A stretch of DNA of 64,000 nucleotides from an uncultured Eubacteriales bacterium (GCA_900316205.1 ONBX01000001.1:1-64000), one strand, 5' to 3'. Positions 8,530 through 19,149 are shown, numbered from the stretch's first letter. Numbers and translations: made by a program. The notes: generated by a model from the letters alone, not told the origin.

Positions 8530-10455
8530 ATGAAAACCGTACGTCTGACTATGGCGCAGGCCCTGGTCCGCTTCCTGGAAAACCAGTACATCGCCTATGA
8601 CGGCATCGAGCATCCCTTTGTGGAGGGTGTGATCATGCTGCCCGGACACGGCAACGTGGTGGGCCTTGGACAGGCTCTGGGCCAGGAGGCACACCGGATG
8701 CACGTCTGGCAGGGCAAGAACGAGCAGGGCATGGCCCATACCGCCGTGGCCTTCGCCCGCCAGTGCAAGCGCAAAAAGATCATCGCCGTCACCAGCTCTG
8801 TCGGCCCCGGCGCCGCCAACATGGTCACCGCCGCCGCCACCGCCACCGCCAACAACATCCCCGTGCTGATCCTGCCCGGCGATGTGTACGCCTGCCGCCA
8901 GCCGGATCCGGTGCTGCAGCAGGTGGAGCAGATCCACGATCTGTCCCTCTCCACCAACGACGCCTTCCGTGCCGTCTGCCGTTACTGGGACCGCATCGTC
9001 CGCCCCGAGCAGCTGATGAGCGCCATGATCTCCGCCATGCGCGTGCTCACCGATCCCGCCAACACCGGCGCGGTCTGCATCGCCATGCCCCAGGACGTGG
9101 AAGGGGAGGCCTATGACTACCCCGAAAGCTTCTTCCGCAAACGGGTGCACCGTCTGGCCCGCCGTCTGCCGGAAGAGGAGGCCCTCAAGGAGGCTGCCGC
9201 CCTCATCCGCGCCGCCAAGCGCCCCCTGATGATTTGCGGCGGCGGCGTTCGCTACAGCGAGGCCCACGAGCAGTTCCGCACCTTTGCGGAGGTCACCGGC
9301 ATTCCCTTCGGCGAGACCCAGGCGGGCAAGAGCGCCGTGGTTTGGGATCATCCCCTGAACCTGGGCGGCATCGGCGTCACCGGCTGCTCCGCCGCCAATG
9401 AGATCGCCAAGGACGCGGATGTCATCATCGGCGTGGGCACCCGCTACACCGACTTTACCACCTCTTCCAAGTGGCTTTTCCGGGACGACGCCAAGTTCGT
9501 GAACATCAACGTCTCCGAGTTCCAGGCCCTGAAGATGGACGCGGCCGTCCCCCTGGTGGCGGACGCCAAGATGGCCCTGCCTGCCCTGCTCGAGGAGCTG
9601 GAGGGCTATAAGGCCCCCTACACCACCGAAGTGGACGAGGCCATCGCCCGCTGGAAGCAGGAGCTGAAGCGCCTGGACGGCATCAGCTTCGGCCCGGATT
9701 ACGTGCCCGAGGTGAACGACGCCAACGCCAGATCCGCCTTCCGCTTTGCGGAGGATCTGGGCGCCGAGCTGACCCAGACCGCGGTGCTGGGCGTCATCAA
9801 CGAGTGCATCGATCCCGAGGACGTGGTCATCGGCGCCTCCGGCTCCCTGCCCGGCGACATGCAGCGCATGTGGCGGCCCAAAGCTGTCGACACCTATCAT
9901 ATGGAGTACGGCTACTCCTGCATGGGCTATGAAGTGTCCGGCGCCCTGGGCGTGAAGTACGCCATCGGCGACAGGGACGTCTATGCCATGGCCGGCGACG
10001 GCAGCTTCATCATGCTCCACTCCGAGATGCTCACCGCTCTCCAGGAGCACAAGAAGATCAACATCTGCCTCTTCAACAACGCCAGCTTCGGCTGCATCAA
10101 TAACCTGCAGGTGGGCCACGGCAACGACACCCTCTGCACCGAGCTTCGCTTCCGCGGCGAGGACGGCGCCCACTCCGGCCCCTTCATGCCCGTGGACTTT
10201 GCCAAGATCGCCGAGGGCTACGGCTGCAAGGGCTACACCATCCACTCGCTGGAGGAGCTGCGCGCGGCCATTCGTGATGCCAAGAAGATCGAAGGCGTGC
10301 CCGTCCTGTTTGATATCCGGGTCCTGCCCAAGAGCATGACCGAGGGCTACGGCTCCTGGTGGCGCGTGGGCGACACCGAAGTCAGTGAGAATCCCCGGAA
10401 TCTGGAAGCTTACCGGGATACGGCAGCCCATGTGGAAACTGCCAGAAAGTTTTAA
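8530..10455 (+). CDS. iolD: 3D-(3,5/4)-trihydroxycyclohexane-1,2-dione hydrolase
   Basis: 641 residues, the normal length. This thiamine-diphosphate enzyme of the acetolactate-synthase superfamily opens the inositol-derived ring to 5-deoxy-glucuronate. The N-terminal region has the cofactor glutamate neighbourhood [13 protein letters not shown] and a GPGAANM segment. The C-terminal cofactor motif is [11 protein letters not shown] followed by NNASFG. AAGGAGGA lies before the start. It is one of three thiamine-diphosphate proteins in the operon. Confidence 0.94.
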   Translation: MKTVRLTMAQALVRFLENQYIAYDGIEHPFVEGVIMLPGHGNVVGLGQALGQEAHRMHVWQGKNEQGMAHTAVAFARQCKRKKIIAVTSSVGPGAANMVTAAATATANNIPVLILPGDVYACRQPDPVLQQVEQIHDLSLSTNDAFRAVCRYWDRIVRPEQLMSAMISAMRVLTDPANTGAVCIAMPQDVEGEAYDYPESFFRKRVHRLARRLPEEEALKEAAALIRAAKRPLMICGGGVRYSEAHEQFRTFAEVTGIPFGETQAGKSAVVWDHPLNLGGIGVTGCSAANEIAKDADVIIGVGTRYTDFTTSSKWLFRDDAKFVNINVSEFQALKMDAAVPLVADAKMALPALLEELEGYKAPYTTEVDEAIARWKQELKRLDGISFGPDYVPEVNDANARSAFRFAEDLGAELTQTAVLGVINECIDPEDVVIGASGSLPGDMQRMWRPKAVDTYHMEYGYSCMGYEVSGALGVKYAIGDRDVYAMAGDGSFIMLHSEMLTALQEHKKINICLFNNASFGCINNLQVGHGNDTLCTELRFRGEDGAHSGPFMPVDFAKIAEGYGCKGYTIHSLEELRAAIRDAKKIEGVPVLFDIRVLPKSMTEGYGSWWRVGDTEVSENPRNLEAYRDTAAHVETARKF

Positions 10456-10469
10456 GGAGGATAAAAACA

Positions 10470-11507
10470 TTGGATAAGGTTCTGAAAATCGGTCTGATCG
10501 GCTGCGGCGCCATTGGCAAGGATCACTGCCGCCGCATCATTGAAAAGGTCCCCGGCGCCACCGTGGTGGCTGTGGCCTCCAACACCGCCAAGAGCGCGGA
10601 TGATCTGGCTGCCAAGTACGGCATCCGCTCCTTCGGCAGCGACTGCAACGGCCTCATCGCCGATCCCGAGGTGGAAGCCGTTGTCATCACTTCCATCGAC
10701 TCCACCCATCACGACTACGTGATGGAGGTGCTCAAGCACGAGAAGTGGTGCTTCTGCGAAAAGCCCCTGAGCCAGAATGCCGCGGATTGCGAGGAGATCA
10801 TCGCCCGCGAGCTGGAGATCGGCAAGCGTCTGGTGCAGGTGGGCTTCATGCGCCGCTACGACCGCGGCTATGCCGAGATGAAGCGTATCATCGACTCCGG
10901 CGAGATCGGTGCGCCTCTGCTCATCAAGGCCTGCCACCGCAACGTCTCCCAGGGCCCGGGCTTCCAGACCGAGAACGGCATCACCAATGTGGCCATCCAC
11001 GAGCTGGACATCTGCCGCTGGCTGCTGGGCGACGAGTACGAGGATGCCCAGTGCGTCCGCGTCCGCCAGAGCGCCAACTCCACCAAGGGCTACGACAACC
11101 CCCAGGTGGTGCTGCTGCGCACCAAGAAGGGCTGCTTCATCGATGTGGAGGTCCAGGTGGCCGACGGTTACGGCTATGACATCCAGTGCGAGGTCGTCTG
11201 CGAGAACGGCACCGTGAAGCTCCCCGACCCCTACGCCGTGGTGCGCCGCTCCCGTCCCGCCGGCTGGGACAGCCTGAATCCCGCCGAGAGCATGCCCATC
11301 ATGACCGACTGGAAGGAACGCTTCATCGAGGCCTATGACATCGAACTCTGCGCATGGGTCGACTCCGTGAACAAGGGCAAGCTCACCGGCCCCTCCGCCT
11401 GGGACGGCTACGTGGCCTGCGTTGCGGGCGACGCCCTGAACGCCTCCCGCGGCACCTCTCAGTTCCTGAAGGTCCAGACCATCGAGAAGCCCGAGCTTTA
11501 CTGCTGA
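10470..11507 (+). CDS. iolG: inositol 2-dehydrogenase (Gfo/Idh/MocA family)
   Basis: 345 residues from a TTG start at 10470, chosen because AAGGAGG at 10454-10460 is well spaced. The N-terminal Rossmann motif is GLIGCGAIG and the Gfo/Idh signature EKP lies in CEKPLS. The catalytic region contains NVAIHELDICRWLLG. It oxidises myo-inositol to 2-keto-myo-inositol with NAD, the first step of the pathway. It is the last gene of the operon and is followed by a terminator. The exact inositol isomer cannot be read from sequence. Confidence 0.88.
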   Translation: MDKVLKIGLIGCGAIGKDHCRRIIEKVPGATVVAVASNTAKSADDLAAKYGIRSFGSDCNGLIADPEVEAVVITSIDSTHHDYVMEVLKHEKWCFCEKPLSQNAADCEEIIARELEIGKRLVQVGFMRRYDRGYAEMKRIIDSGEIGAPLLIKACHRNVSQGPGFQTENGITNVAIHELDICRWLLGDEYEDAQCVRVRQSANSTKGYDNPQVVLLRTKKGCFIDVEVQVADGYGYDIQCEVVCENGTVKLPDPYAVVRRSRPAGWDSLNPAESMPIMTDWKERFIEAYDIELCAWVDSVNKGKLTGPSAWDGYVACVAGDALNASRGTSQFLKVQTIEKPELYC

Positions 11508-11538
11508 GAGCAGCAGGGAAGAAAGCAAATCGAAGCTG

Positions 11539-11570
11539 CCCGGAGAGCCGAAAGACTCTCCGGGTATTCT
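11539..11570 (+). terminator. intrinsic terminator after iolG
   Basis: A 9-bp perfect stem (CCCGGAGAG with CTCTCCGGG), an 8-nt loop and a short T-containing tail. The T tract is weak, so termination may be partial. Confidence 0.6.
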
Positions 11571-11744
11571 TATGCAAGCGTGCAGCGCAAACGCAGCGCA
11601 AATCCGACGCAAACAGAGCGAAAACTTACGAAAAAAACGGCATAAAAAATGTGAAGTTTGAAAAACGCCTTTGTGAAAAATCACAGGAAATGGCCGTCAG
11701 ATTCGACGAATGACCCAAAAATAAAAAAGAATTGGAAGATTTCG

Positions 11745-11772
11745 TTGACGAAAACCCGGATTTTGTTATAAT
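11745..11772 (+). promoter_or_regulatory. promoter of the ABC transporter operon
   Basis: TTGACG (11745-11750) and a perfect TATAAT (11767-11772) have a 16-bp spacer. They lie in AT-rich DNA between iolG and the permease, whose start is 117 nt beyond the -10 box. The rest of 11571-11744 shows no gene. Confidence 0.75.
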
Positions 11773-11888
11773 ACATTTAGAGTGGAATAACGGAAACGTA
11801 TTCGTAAAATGCGGCAGCTGTATATGGCGGCAATTTTGGATGCTGTTCCGCTGCGGCCGGGTCTTCCGGCGAGAAAGGGGCCTGGAAT

Positions 11889-13715
11889 GTGAAAACCAAG
11901 AAAATACGAAGGCCATTCAGCTTGACAAGGCTGAAAAACCAGTTCCTGGGTGTCGTCAAAAATCCCTTCAATCTGGTGGTCATGATCAGCCTGATCGTGC
12001 TCTTCTGCCTGATCGTGATCCCTCTGCTGCAGATGATCGCCGCCACCTTCACGGTGGCCAAGGGCGAGCTGCGCAGGATCCCGGGTGCCAAGGTAGGGGA
12101 CTTCACCCTGTACTATTGGAAGTATCTGGTGGCCGGGCAAATGTCCAAAGCAACCCTGTGGGGCCCGCTGAAAAACTCCCTGATCTGCGGCTTCTTCACA
12201 GTGCTGGTCTCCGTCCCTCTGGGCAGCGTCCTGGGCTGGCTCGTCGCCCGCACCGATATCCCCGGCAAAAAGCTTCTGGGCATGCTGGTGGTCATTCCTT
12301 ACATGATCCCCTCCTGGTGCAAGTCCCTGGCCTGGCTGGCGGTGTTTCGCAACAAGACCTCCGGCTCTCTGGGCTTTCTGGAGGGCATGGGCTTGCACAT
12401 ACCGGACTGGCTGGCCTACGGACCGGTGGCCATTGTCCTTTGTATGTCCCTGCATTATTACGCATTTTCCTATATCCATGTGCAGTCGGCGCTGCGCTCC
12501 ATCAACTCGGAGCTGGAGGAGATGGGTGAGATCTGCGGCGCCACCAAGCCCCAGATCCTGAAATCCATCACCATTCCGCTGGTGCTGCCCAGCGTCCTCT
12601 CCGCCGTGGTCATGACCCTTTCCAAGTCCATCGGCACCTACGGCGTGGCGGCAAACCTGGGCAACCGCATCGGCTACTTTACCCTGGCCACCAAGATGAA
12701 GAACTTCATCAACGGCAGTCCCCAGAACGTGGGCTTTGCCATGAGCATCATCCTCATCGCACTGGCGGCCCTCATCATCTTTGCCAACCAGCGCCTCATC
12801 GGCGTGCGCAAGAGCTACGCCACCATCGGCGGCAAGGGTGGGCGCAGCACCGAGATGCGGCTCGGCAAGGCCAAGGCGCCGCTGATGGTTTTCCTGGTGG
12901 TGTTCCTGTTCTTCGCCATGGTCATGCCCATGTTCGTGCTGGTGATGGAGACCTTCCAGATCAACACCGGCGCGGGCTACGCCCTCAAGAATCTCACGCT
13001 CTATAACTGGATCGGCTCCAGCGAGGAGCTGGCGCCTTACTACACCAGCTATAAGGGCATTTTCTACAACAGCGAATTCGGCAAGTCCGTGTTCAATACC
13101 GTGCGCCTGACCCTGATCGCTTCGGTGATCACCGCCCTCTGCGGCCAGTTCCTGGGCTATATCACCACCCGCGGCCGCGGCAAGTGGTACGGCAACCTCA
13201 CCGAGCAGCTGGTTTTCATCCCCTATCTGATGAGCGGCATCGCCTTTTCCACCATGTATGTGGCCATGTTCTCCAAGCCCCACCTGGGCGGCCTGATCCC
13301 CTCGCTCTACGGCACCTTCACCCTGATCGTGCTTACCAGCGTGGTCAAGCATTTCCCCTTTGCCAGCCGCTCCGGCACCGCCAATATGATGCAGATCGCC
13401 GTGGAGCTGGAGGAGGCGGCGGAGATCAACGGCGCGGGCTTCGGCAAGAAGCTGACCCGCATCGTCCTGCCCCTTGCCAAGAACGGTTTCATCTCCGGCT
13501 TTATGCTGACCTTTATCAGCATTGCCAAGGAGCTTGACCTGATCATCATCATGATGGACAAGCGCACCACCACCATGTCCTACCTGGCCTTCACCTATTC
13601 CCAGGACGGCATGAACCAGATGGCGGACGCCATCTCCGTTTGTGTGCTGCTGTTCATCCTGGTCTGCTACATCATTGCCAACAAGTTCGGCGCCGACATC
13701 GGCAAGTCGTGGTAG
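11889..13715 (+). CDS. ABC transporter fused permease (FbpB/AfuB type)
   Basis: 608 residues from a GTG start preceded by AAAGGGG. Two binding-protein-dependent permease domains are fused in tandem, with about 12 membrane segments in all. Each half carries an EAA loop: EEMGEICGATKP in the first and EEAAEINGAGFG in the second. This fused arrangement is typical of ferric-ion, aminoethylphosphonate and hexose-phosphate importers. ATPase and binding-protein genes follow. The substrate is not determined by sequence; the adjacent iol operon suggests inositol or an inositol derivative. Confidence 0.85.
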   Translation: MKTKKIRRPFSLTRLKNQFLGVVKNPFNLVVMISLIVLFCLIVIPLLQMIAATFTVAKGELRRIPGAKVGDFTLYYWKYLVAGQMSKATLWGPLKNSLICGFFTVLVSVPLGSVLGWLVARTDIPGKKLLGMLVVIPYMIPSWCKSLAWLAVFRNKTSGSLGFLEGMGLHIPDWLAYGPVAIVLCMSLHYYAFSYIHVQSALRSINSELEEMGEICGATKPQILKSITIPLVLPSVLSAVVMTLSKSIGTYGVAANLGNRIGYFTLATKMKNFINGSPQNVGFAMSIILIALAALIIFANQRLIGVRKSYATIGGKGGRSTEMRLGKAKAPLMVFLVVFLFFAMVMPMFVLVMETFQINTGAGYALKNLTLYNWIGSSEELAPYYTSYKGIFYNSEFGKSVFNTVRLTLIASVITALCGQFLGYITTRGRGKWYGNLTEQLVFIPYLMSGIAFSTMYVAMFSKPHLGGLIPSLYGTFTLIVLTSVVKHFPFASRSGTANMMQIAVELEEAAEINGAGFGKKLTRIVLPLAKNGFISGFMLTFISIAKELDLIIIMMDKRTTTMSYLAFTYSQDGMNQMADAISVCVLLFILVCYIIANKFGADIGKSW

Positions 13716-13718
13716 CCT

Positions 13719-13982
13719 GACGGCGCCAATCCGAACACGGTTTTGACGGGCCGTTTTCCGCCAACTCCGCGTTAGGCGCCTTGACAATACAACAAGTATT
13801 CCCTGCGGCGCCCGCCTTGATTTGACGAAAATCGGCTCCGTCAAAACTCCTGCGGACTGAAAGCAAGAGATTTGAGGCATTTTCCGTCTTCGAGGGCGAA
13901 GGTGGGCTGACGCCCATCGAGACCGAAAGGACGGAAAAGGGCCAAAGATCGCCGCTTTCAGCGTGCTCGGATTGGTGCCGTC
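13719..13982. repeat. 264-bp inverted-repeat element A (MITE-like)
   Basis: The ends are 21-bp terminal inverted repeats with two mismatches (GACGGCGCCAATCCG at the left, its complement at the right). The interior has no gene but contains the core pattern GATTTTCGTC and GGGAATACnnnnnGTATT on the minus strand, shared with elements B, C1 and C2. It separates the permease and ATPase genes of one operon, so it is presumably transcribed through. Confidence 0.65.
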
Positions 13983-14004
13983 TGGCTTAAAGGAGAGAAG
14001 AATC

Positions 14005-15123
<1,119 letters not shown>

Positions 15124-15199
15124 ACCAAGTCCAACAGCGGCGGACGCCGCAAAAAATAAGAAGTTTACCCTGCAACAATTTGAAAGGAGTACGAAAAAG

Positions 15200-16540
15200 A
15201 TGAACAGCAAACGGATCCTGGCCCTGCTGATGGCCCTGTGCATGGTCTTCAGCTTCGCCGCCTGCGGCGAAAGCGCCGCCCCTGCCCAGCAGAGCGAAAC
15301 CGCTAAGGAGGAGGCTCCCGCTGCGGAGGCTCCCGCTGCCGAAGCCCCTGCTGCCGAAGCCCCTGCCGAGGAAGCCGCTCCCTCCGTGGAGGACTCCCAG
15401 TTCTTTGGCCCCATCTACGACGACTGGAGCAAGATGACCGACGAGGAGCTCTACGCTCTGGCCCAGGAGGAAGTGAAGGACGGCAGCGCCATCAACATCT
15501 ATGCCACCTCTTCCAAGATGCTGAAGGTGAAGGACACCTTTGAGGAAGCCTTCCCCGGCCTGACCGTGGACATCATGGACCTGGACAATGACGAAGTGCT
15601 GCAGAAGTGCCGCCTGGAAGCCAATGCCGGCAACGTCCAGGGCGACGTGCTGCAGGTGAAGGACGTCAACGGCGACGTGTTCTTCGGCGACTATGAGGAC
15701 GGCATCATTTCCGCCTTCTATCCTGAGGATATCTGCGCCCACATCGACGACGGCCTGCTCCGCTACGGCTATCCGCTGTACGCTTCCCAGTCCTTCTGGT
15801 TCTACAACACCGAAGCCTTCCCCGAGGGCCAGCCTGTTGACAGCTGGTGGCAGATCATCGAGAAGAACGAGGACGGCAGCCAGAAGTACCGCCTCTTCAC
15901 CAAGGAGATCGGCTCCGAGACCGCATACCTGTCCCTCTTCGCCAGCTTCATCGTGAACGCCGACCAGATGGCCGCCAACTACAAGGAAGTCTACGGCGAG
16001 GATCTGGAGTACACCTATGACGCCAGCGCCTTCCCCAACATCCCTGCGGACAACGCCGGTATTGAGTACCTGTGGCGCTTCAGTCAGATGAAGATCACCT
16101 TCATCGGCGACGGCGATGAACTGGTGGAAGCTGTCCACAACTCCACTGCCGAGGATCCCGCTCTGGCCCTGGCCTCTGCCGGCAAGATCACCAACCGGGA
16201 CGATTCCGGCTTCAACATCGGCTGGGTCGTGCTGAATCCCTACAACGGCCTGCAGAACCTGGAGTACCTGTACGTTGTCAACAACTGCAAGCATCCTGCC
16301 GGCGCCCGTCTCTTCATCCGCTTTGTCACCGGCGGCGCTGACGGCGAGAGCGGCGGCTTCAAGCCCTTTGCCAAGGAAGGCAACTGGCCCGTCCGCGACG
16401 ACGTGAAGGACAAGAAGAACGAGATGACCCTGGCCGAACTGAACGCTGCCGAGCCCGATCTCGCCTCCATCTACAACGTGTTCCTGGACGCCCAGGACCT
16501 GTGGATCTACTGGCTGGACCAGAACCCCAACATCGGCTGA
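15200..16540 (+). CDS. ABC transporter extracellular substrate-binding lipoprotein
   Basis: 446 residues from ATG 15200, with GAAAGGAG at 15182-15189. A lipoprotein signal ends at FSFAAC, so the mature protein starts at that cysteine. A low-complexity Ala-Pro-Glu linker built from repeats of APAAE follows, then a family-1 periplasmic-binding fold resembling iron- or sugar-phosphate-binding proteins. It captures the substrate for the two preceding gene products. A terminator follows, closing the three-gene operon. Confidence 0.85.
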   Translation: MNSKRILALLMALCMVFSFAACGESAAPAQQSETAKEEAPAAEAPAAEAPAAEAPAEEAAPSVEDSQFFGPIYDDWSKMTDEELYALAQEEVKDGSAINIYATSSKMLKVKDTFEEAFPGLTVDIMDLDNDEVLQKCRLEANAGNVQGDVLQVKDVNGDVFFGDYEDGIISAFYPEDICAHIDDGLLRYGYPLYASQSFWFYNTEAFPEGQPVDSWWQIIEKNEDGSQKYRLFTKEIGSETAYLSLFASFIVNADQMAANYKEVYGEDLEYTYDASAFPNIPADNAGIEYLWRFSQMKITFIGDGDELVEAVHNSTAEDPALALASAGKITNRDDSGFNIGWVVLNPYNGLQNLEYLYVVNNCKHPAGARLFIRFVTGGADGESGGFKPFAKEGNWPVRDDVKDKKNEMTLAELNAAEPDLASIYNVFLDAQDLWIYWLDQNPNIG

Positions 16541-16553
16541 TTTTGACTTAGGC

Positions 16554-16586
16554 AACTGCGGAGCGGCTTCGCCCGCTCCGTAGTTT
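16554..16586 (+). terminator. intrinsic terminator after the ABC operon
   Basis: The stem CGGAGCGG/CCGCTCCG encloses a short loop and is followed by TAGTTTTT. Confidence 0.75.
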
Positions 16587-16597
16587 TTGAAAACGCT

Positions 16598-17179
16598 ATG
16601 GACAAAAACCAAGTTTCCCGCGAGACCAGAGAGCTGGAGCGGGAAAGCCGCCGTCAGCAAAGACAGAAGAAGTGGGACGAGCGGGCCAGGAGCTTTTGGA
16701 AGACCTTTCTCTTTACCGAGAACGGCAAGCCCAAAAGCGGCTTTCTGGTCTATACCTTCAGCCTGAGCATCGTCTTCATCGCGCTGCTGCTGATCGGCTT
16801 CAACTTTATTGTAGACTGGCTCTCGCCTCTTACGGCGAGTTGGCCGGTGACGCTGGGGAATCTTTTTGCTTCCCTGTGCGTCAGCGCGGCCGTTATGCTC
16901 ATCGGTGCTGTGCTGCACCGGCTGCTGAGCGACAAGCGGCTGATGCTTGGAACCTATCTGTGGCTGCTGCTTTACCTTGTGGCTTCAGTCATCACCATGA
17001 CGCTGCTGCTCCGGGACTGGGAGACCATGCGCGTGTTCCTGCACTTTGTGCTGTGGTTCGCGGCGATCCCGGTGGGCCTGGGGCTGGTGCTGTTCACGCT
17101 GCTCTATCGGAGGGATCGTCCTGCGCCTGCGCCGGTGGAGGAAGAGCCTGCATGGAAAAAATATGTCCGCCGCAGCTGA
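16598..17179 (+). CDS. putative integral membrane protein of unknown function
   Basis: 193 residues. A charged basic N terminus (about 1-45) is followed by four hydrophobic segments: about 49-71, 82-106, 117-137 and 144-166. The tail is Pro-Glu-rich and probably cytoplasmic. I do not recognise a family. It starts 11 nt after the transporter operon terminator and ends 28 nt before a HAD gene. No clear promoter or strong ribosome-binding site is visible, so expression may depend on read-through. Confidence 0.6.
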   Translation: MDKNQVSRETRELERESRRQQRQKKWDERARSFWKTFLFTENGKPKSGFLVYTFSLSIVFIALLLIGFNFIVDWLSPLTASWPVTLGNLFASLCVSAAVMLIGAVLHRLLSDKRLMLGTYLWLLLYLVASVITMTLLLRDWETMRVFLHFVLWFAAIPVGLGLVLFTLLYRRDRPAPAPVEEEPAWKKYVRRS

Positions 17180-17207
17180 GTGCCGCGGATCGTAGGGAGG
17201 ATGACCC

Positions 17208-17963
17208 ATGATCACTTCGGTGATGTTTGATATGGGCGGAACGCTGGAGGACGTCTTTGTGGACGAGCAGTCCGAGCTTGCCGCCGTGGAAGAGCTGGAC
17301 CGGATGCTGAAGGCCGGCGGGCTGGACCCTGAGGTGGATCTTGCGGAGCTGAAGCGTCGGGTGGACGCCGGATGGAAGCGCTACGGCGCTTTCCGGGACA
17401 GCTGCGACGTGGAACTCAAGCCCATCCCCATCTGGTGTGACTATGCTCTGGCCGATTTTGGCTTTCCCCGGGAGGTCCTGGAGCCCCTCTGCGAGCCTAT
17501 CGCCCACATGTGGGAGCTGACCCACTACCACCGCAGTCTGCGCCCCCGGGTGCGGGAGATGCTGGAGGGCCTGCGGGATCTGGGACTGAAGCTTGGCGTC
17601 ATCAGCAATACCGCCGCCATGTACCAGGTGTTTGACAGCCTGGAGGAATACGGCATCCGGGATCTGTTCCTGGATGTGACGCTGTCCTCCGTCACCGGCA
17701 TGCGCAAACCTCTGCCGGATATTTTTGAAGTCTCCACCCGGCAGCTTCGGGTGAAGCCGGAAAACTGCGTCTATGTGGGGGACACGATCTCCCGGGATAT
17801 CATCGGCTCCAAGCGGGCGGGCTTTGCCTGCTCCATCCAGATCTGTTCCAAGCTGACACGGGAGAAGGACGCCGGCGTGAAGCGGGCGTTTGAGCCGGAC
17901 TTCGTGGTGGAAAACATCTATGATGTTCTGCCTGTGGTAAAGGGCCTTTTGGAAGAAAACTGA
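17208..17963 (+). CDS. HAD-superfamily hydrolase
   Basis: 251 residues. HAD motif I is FDMGGTLED with nucleophile Asp, motif II is ISNT, motif III lysine is in MRKPLPDIF and motif IV is VGDTISRD. The residue two after the nucleophile is Gly instead of the usual Asp, as in its four paralogues at 20.6-23.6 kb. GGGAGG precedes the start. The substrate is unknown, most likely a small phosphate ester. Confidence 0.83.
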   Translation: MITSVMFDMGGTLEDVFVDEQSELAAVEELDRMLKAGGLDPEVDLAELKRRVDAGWKRYGAFRDSCDVELKPIPIWCDYALADFGFPREVLEPLCEPIAHMWELTHYHRSLRPRVREMLEGLRDLGLKLGVISNTAAMYQVFDSLEEYGIRDLFLDVTLSSVTGMRKPLPDIFEVSTRQLRVKPENCVYVGDTISRDIIGSKRAGFACSIQICSKLTREKDAGVKRAFEPDFVVENIYDVLPVVKGLLEEN

Positions 17964-17982
17964 ATCAGAAAACGAAAATGCT

Positions 17983-18018
17983 GCAGGGCTCCGGTTTATC
18001 CCGGACCCTGCCTGCGTT
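17983..18018 (+). terminator. hairpin after the HAD gene
   Basis: GCAGGG-CCGG pairs with CCGG-CCCTGC around a short TTTAT loop, followed by CTGCGTTTTG. The T tract is modest, so this is a probable intrinsic terminator. Confidence 0.55.
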
Positions 18019-18044
18019 TTGCGATAGAAAAGGAAGGGATCAAA

Positions 18045-18773
18045 ATGACGCTGGTGCAGTATCTCAACAGTCAGTTCGCGCTGACGCAGTATCTGGATTT
18101 TATGGGAAGGCTGCTGCTGGCCTGCCTCTGCGGCGCGGTCATCGGCTATGAGCGGACCAAGCGCTTCAAGGAGGCCGGTATCCGCACGCACATCATTGTC
18201 TGCTGCGCCGCAGCGCTCTTCATGATGGTGTCCAAATATGGCTTTGCGGACCTGACGGCGGAAGGCGGGGCAGTCTTCAACGGTACCCGTGGCGCGGATC
18301 CGGCCCGTGTGGCAGCCCAGGTGGTCAGCGGCATCAGCTTCCTTTGCGCCGGTGTGATCTTCAAAAATGAGGGCATCGTCAAAGGCCTGACCACCGCGGC
18401 AGGACTCTGGCTCACTGCCGGTCTGGGCCTGGCCGTGGGCTCGGGGATGATCTTCCTTGGCATCAGCGCAACCGTGCTGATCAGTGCCATCCAGTACTTC
18501 ATGCATCGCTATGCCGTGGGTGCGGATGCCTATGCCGCCAACCGCATCCAGTTCACCGTGAAGAGCGACACGGACTTTTATGAGGCCCTGCTCCGGCAGC
18601 TGGAGCAGTGGAACGCCCAGGTGGCGGAGAGCAAGATCGCCCGCCGCCGGGATGGCACCACGGACTACGATCTGATCCTCCGTCGCCGCACCGAGATCGG
18701 TTACAGGGAACTGAAAACCTTTATGGATTCCCGTTCGGAGATCCTCAGCGCCAGCAACAGCCCTATTCGATAA
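18045..18773 (+). CDS. MgtC/SapB family membrane protein (paralogue 1)
   Basis: 242 residues. The MgtC core is visible: a first membrane helix with LLLACLCGAVIGYER, the RTHIIVCCAAALFMMVS helix, ARVAAQVVSGISFLCAGVIF and GLTTAAGLWLTAGLGLAVG. A cytoplasmic C-terminal domain follows. MgtC proteins are linked to magnesium limitation, acid stress and F-ATPase modulation. AAGGAAGGG precedes the start. A very similar paralogue lies at 28365-29102. Confidence 0.87.
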   Translation: MTLVQYLNSQFALTQYLDFMGRLLLACLCGAVIGYERTKRFKEAGIRTHIIVCCAAALFMMVSKYGFADLTAEGGAVFNGTRGADPARVAAQVVSGISFLCAGVIFKNEGIVKGLTTAAGLWLTAGLGLAVGSGMIFLGISATVLISAIQYFMHRYAVGADAYAANRIQFTVKSDTDFYEALLRQLEQWNAQVAESKIARRRDGTTDYDLILRRRTEIGYRELKTFMDSRSEILSASNSPIR

Positions 18774-18815
18774 AAACAGATGGATGTGGAATGATTTCAC
18801 ATCCATCTGTTTTTA
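18772..18815 (+). terminator. intrinsic terminator after MgtC paralogue 1
   Basis: A 17-bp perfect stem (AAAAACAGATGGATGTG and its complement, 18772-18788 with 18798-18814) around a 9-nt loop ends in TTTTT. The stop codon overlaps the stem base. Confidence 0.88.
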
Positions 18816-18846
18816 AGTTTCTAGTTTTTAGTTTTTAGAAAGAAAA

Positions 18847-18960
18847 TCAGTCCGCGTGATATACTTCAAGCGCCATCGGCATATTTGAAAGAACGCATTC
18901 CAGATTAAAATCGGGGTCCTCGCTGCGCAATTTCTCTTCAGCTGAGAAGGAAAGTCTTAG
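18847..18960 (-). pseudogene. possible gene fragment in the gap before element C1
   Basis: A short minus-strand stretch reads like the C-terminal end of a protein (about 38 residues ending ALEVYHAD), with no start or upstream body because element C1 abuts it. It could be a remnant truncated by that element, or chance. I do not recognise a family. Confidence 0.2.
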
Positions 18961-18974
18961 CTTTTTAACCCTAA

Positions 18975-19133
18975 GTAAACGCTGATCAAATCGCCTGCGG
19001 CGCCTCCCGGACAATTTGTGCCCTGATTTCGTCACTTTTTCTTGGAATACACAAAGTATTCCTGCGAAAAAGTGCCTTCATCAGAACTCAAATTCTCTCG
19101 GGATTCGCTCTTGCCGATTTAATCATCGTTTAC
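18975..19133. repeat. 159-bp inverted-repeat element C1
   Basis: Terminal inverted repeats of 19 bp (GTAAACGCTGATCAAATCG and its near complement, two mismatches). The interior contains CTGATTTCGTCAC and GGAATACACAAAGTATTCC. A longer copy, C2, lies at 55794-56029. Both copies are flanked by AGTTTTTAG-like runs. No coding capacity is seen. Confidence 0.65.
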
Positions 19134-19149
19134 CTAAAAACTAAAAACT

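Noticed and set aside
8419..10470. 683-residue antisense open frame over iolD
   Set aside because: The amino-acid composition is that of a reverse-strand shadow and iolD matches its family end to end.
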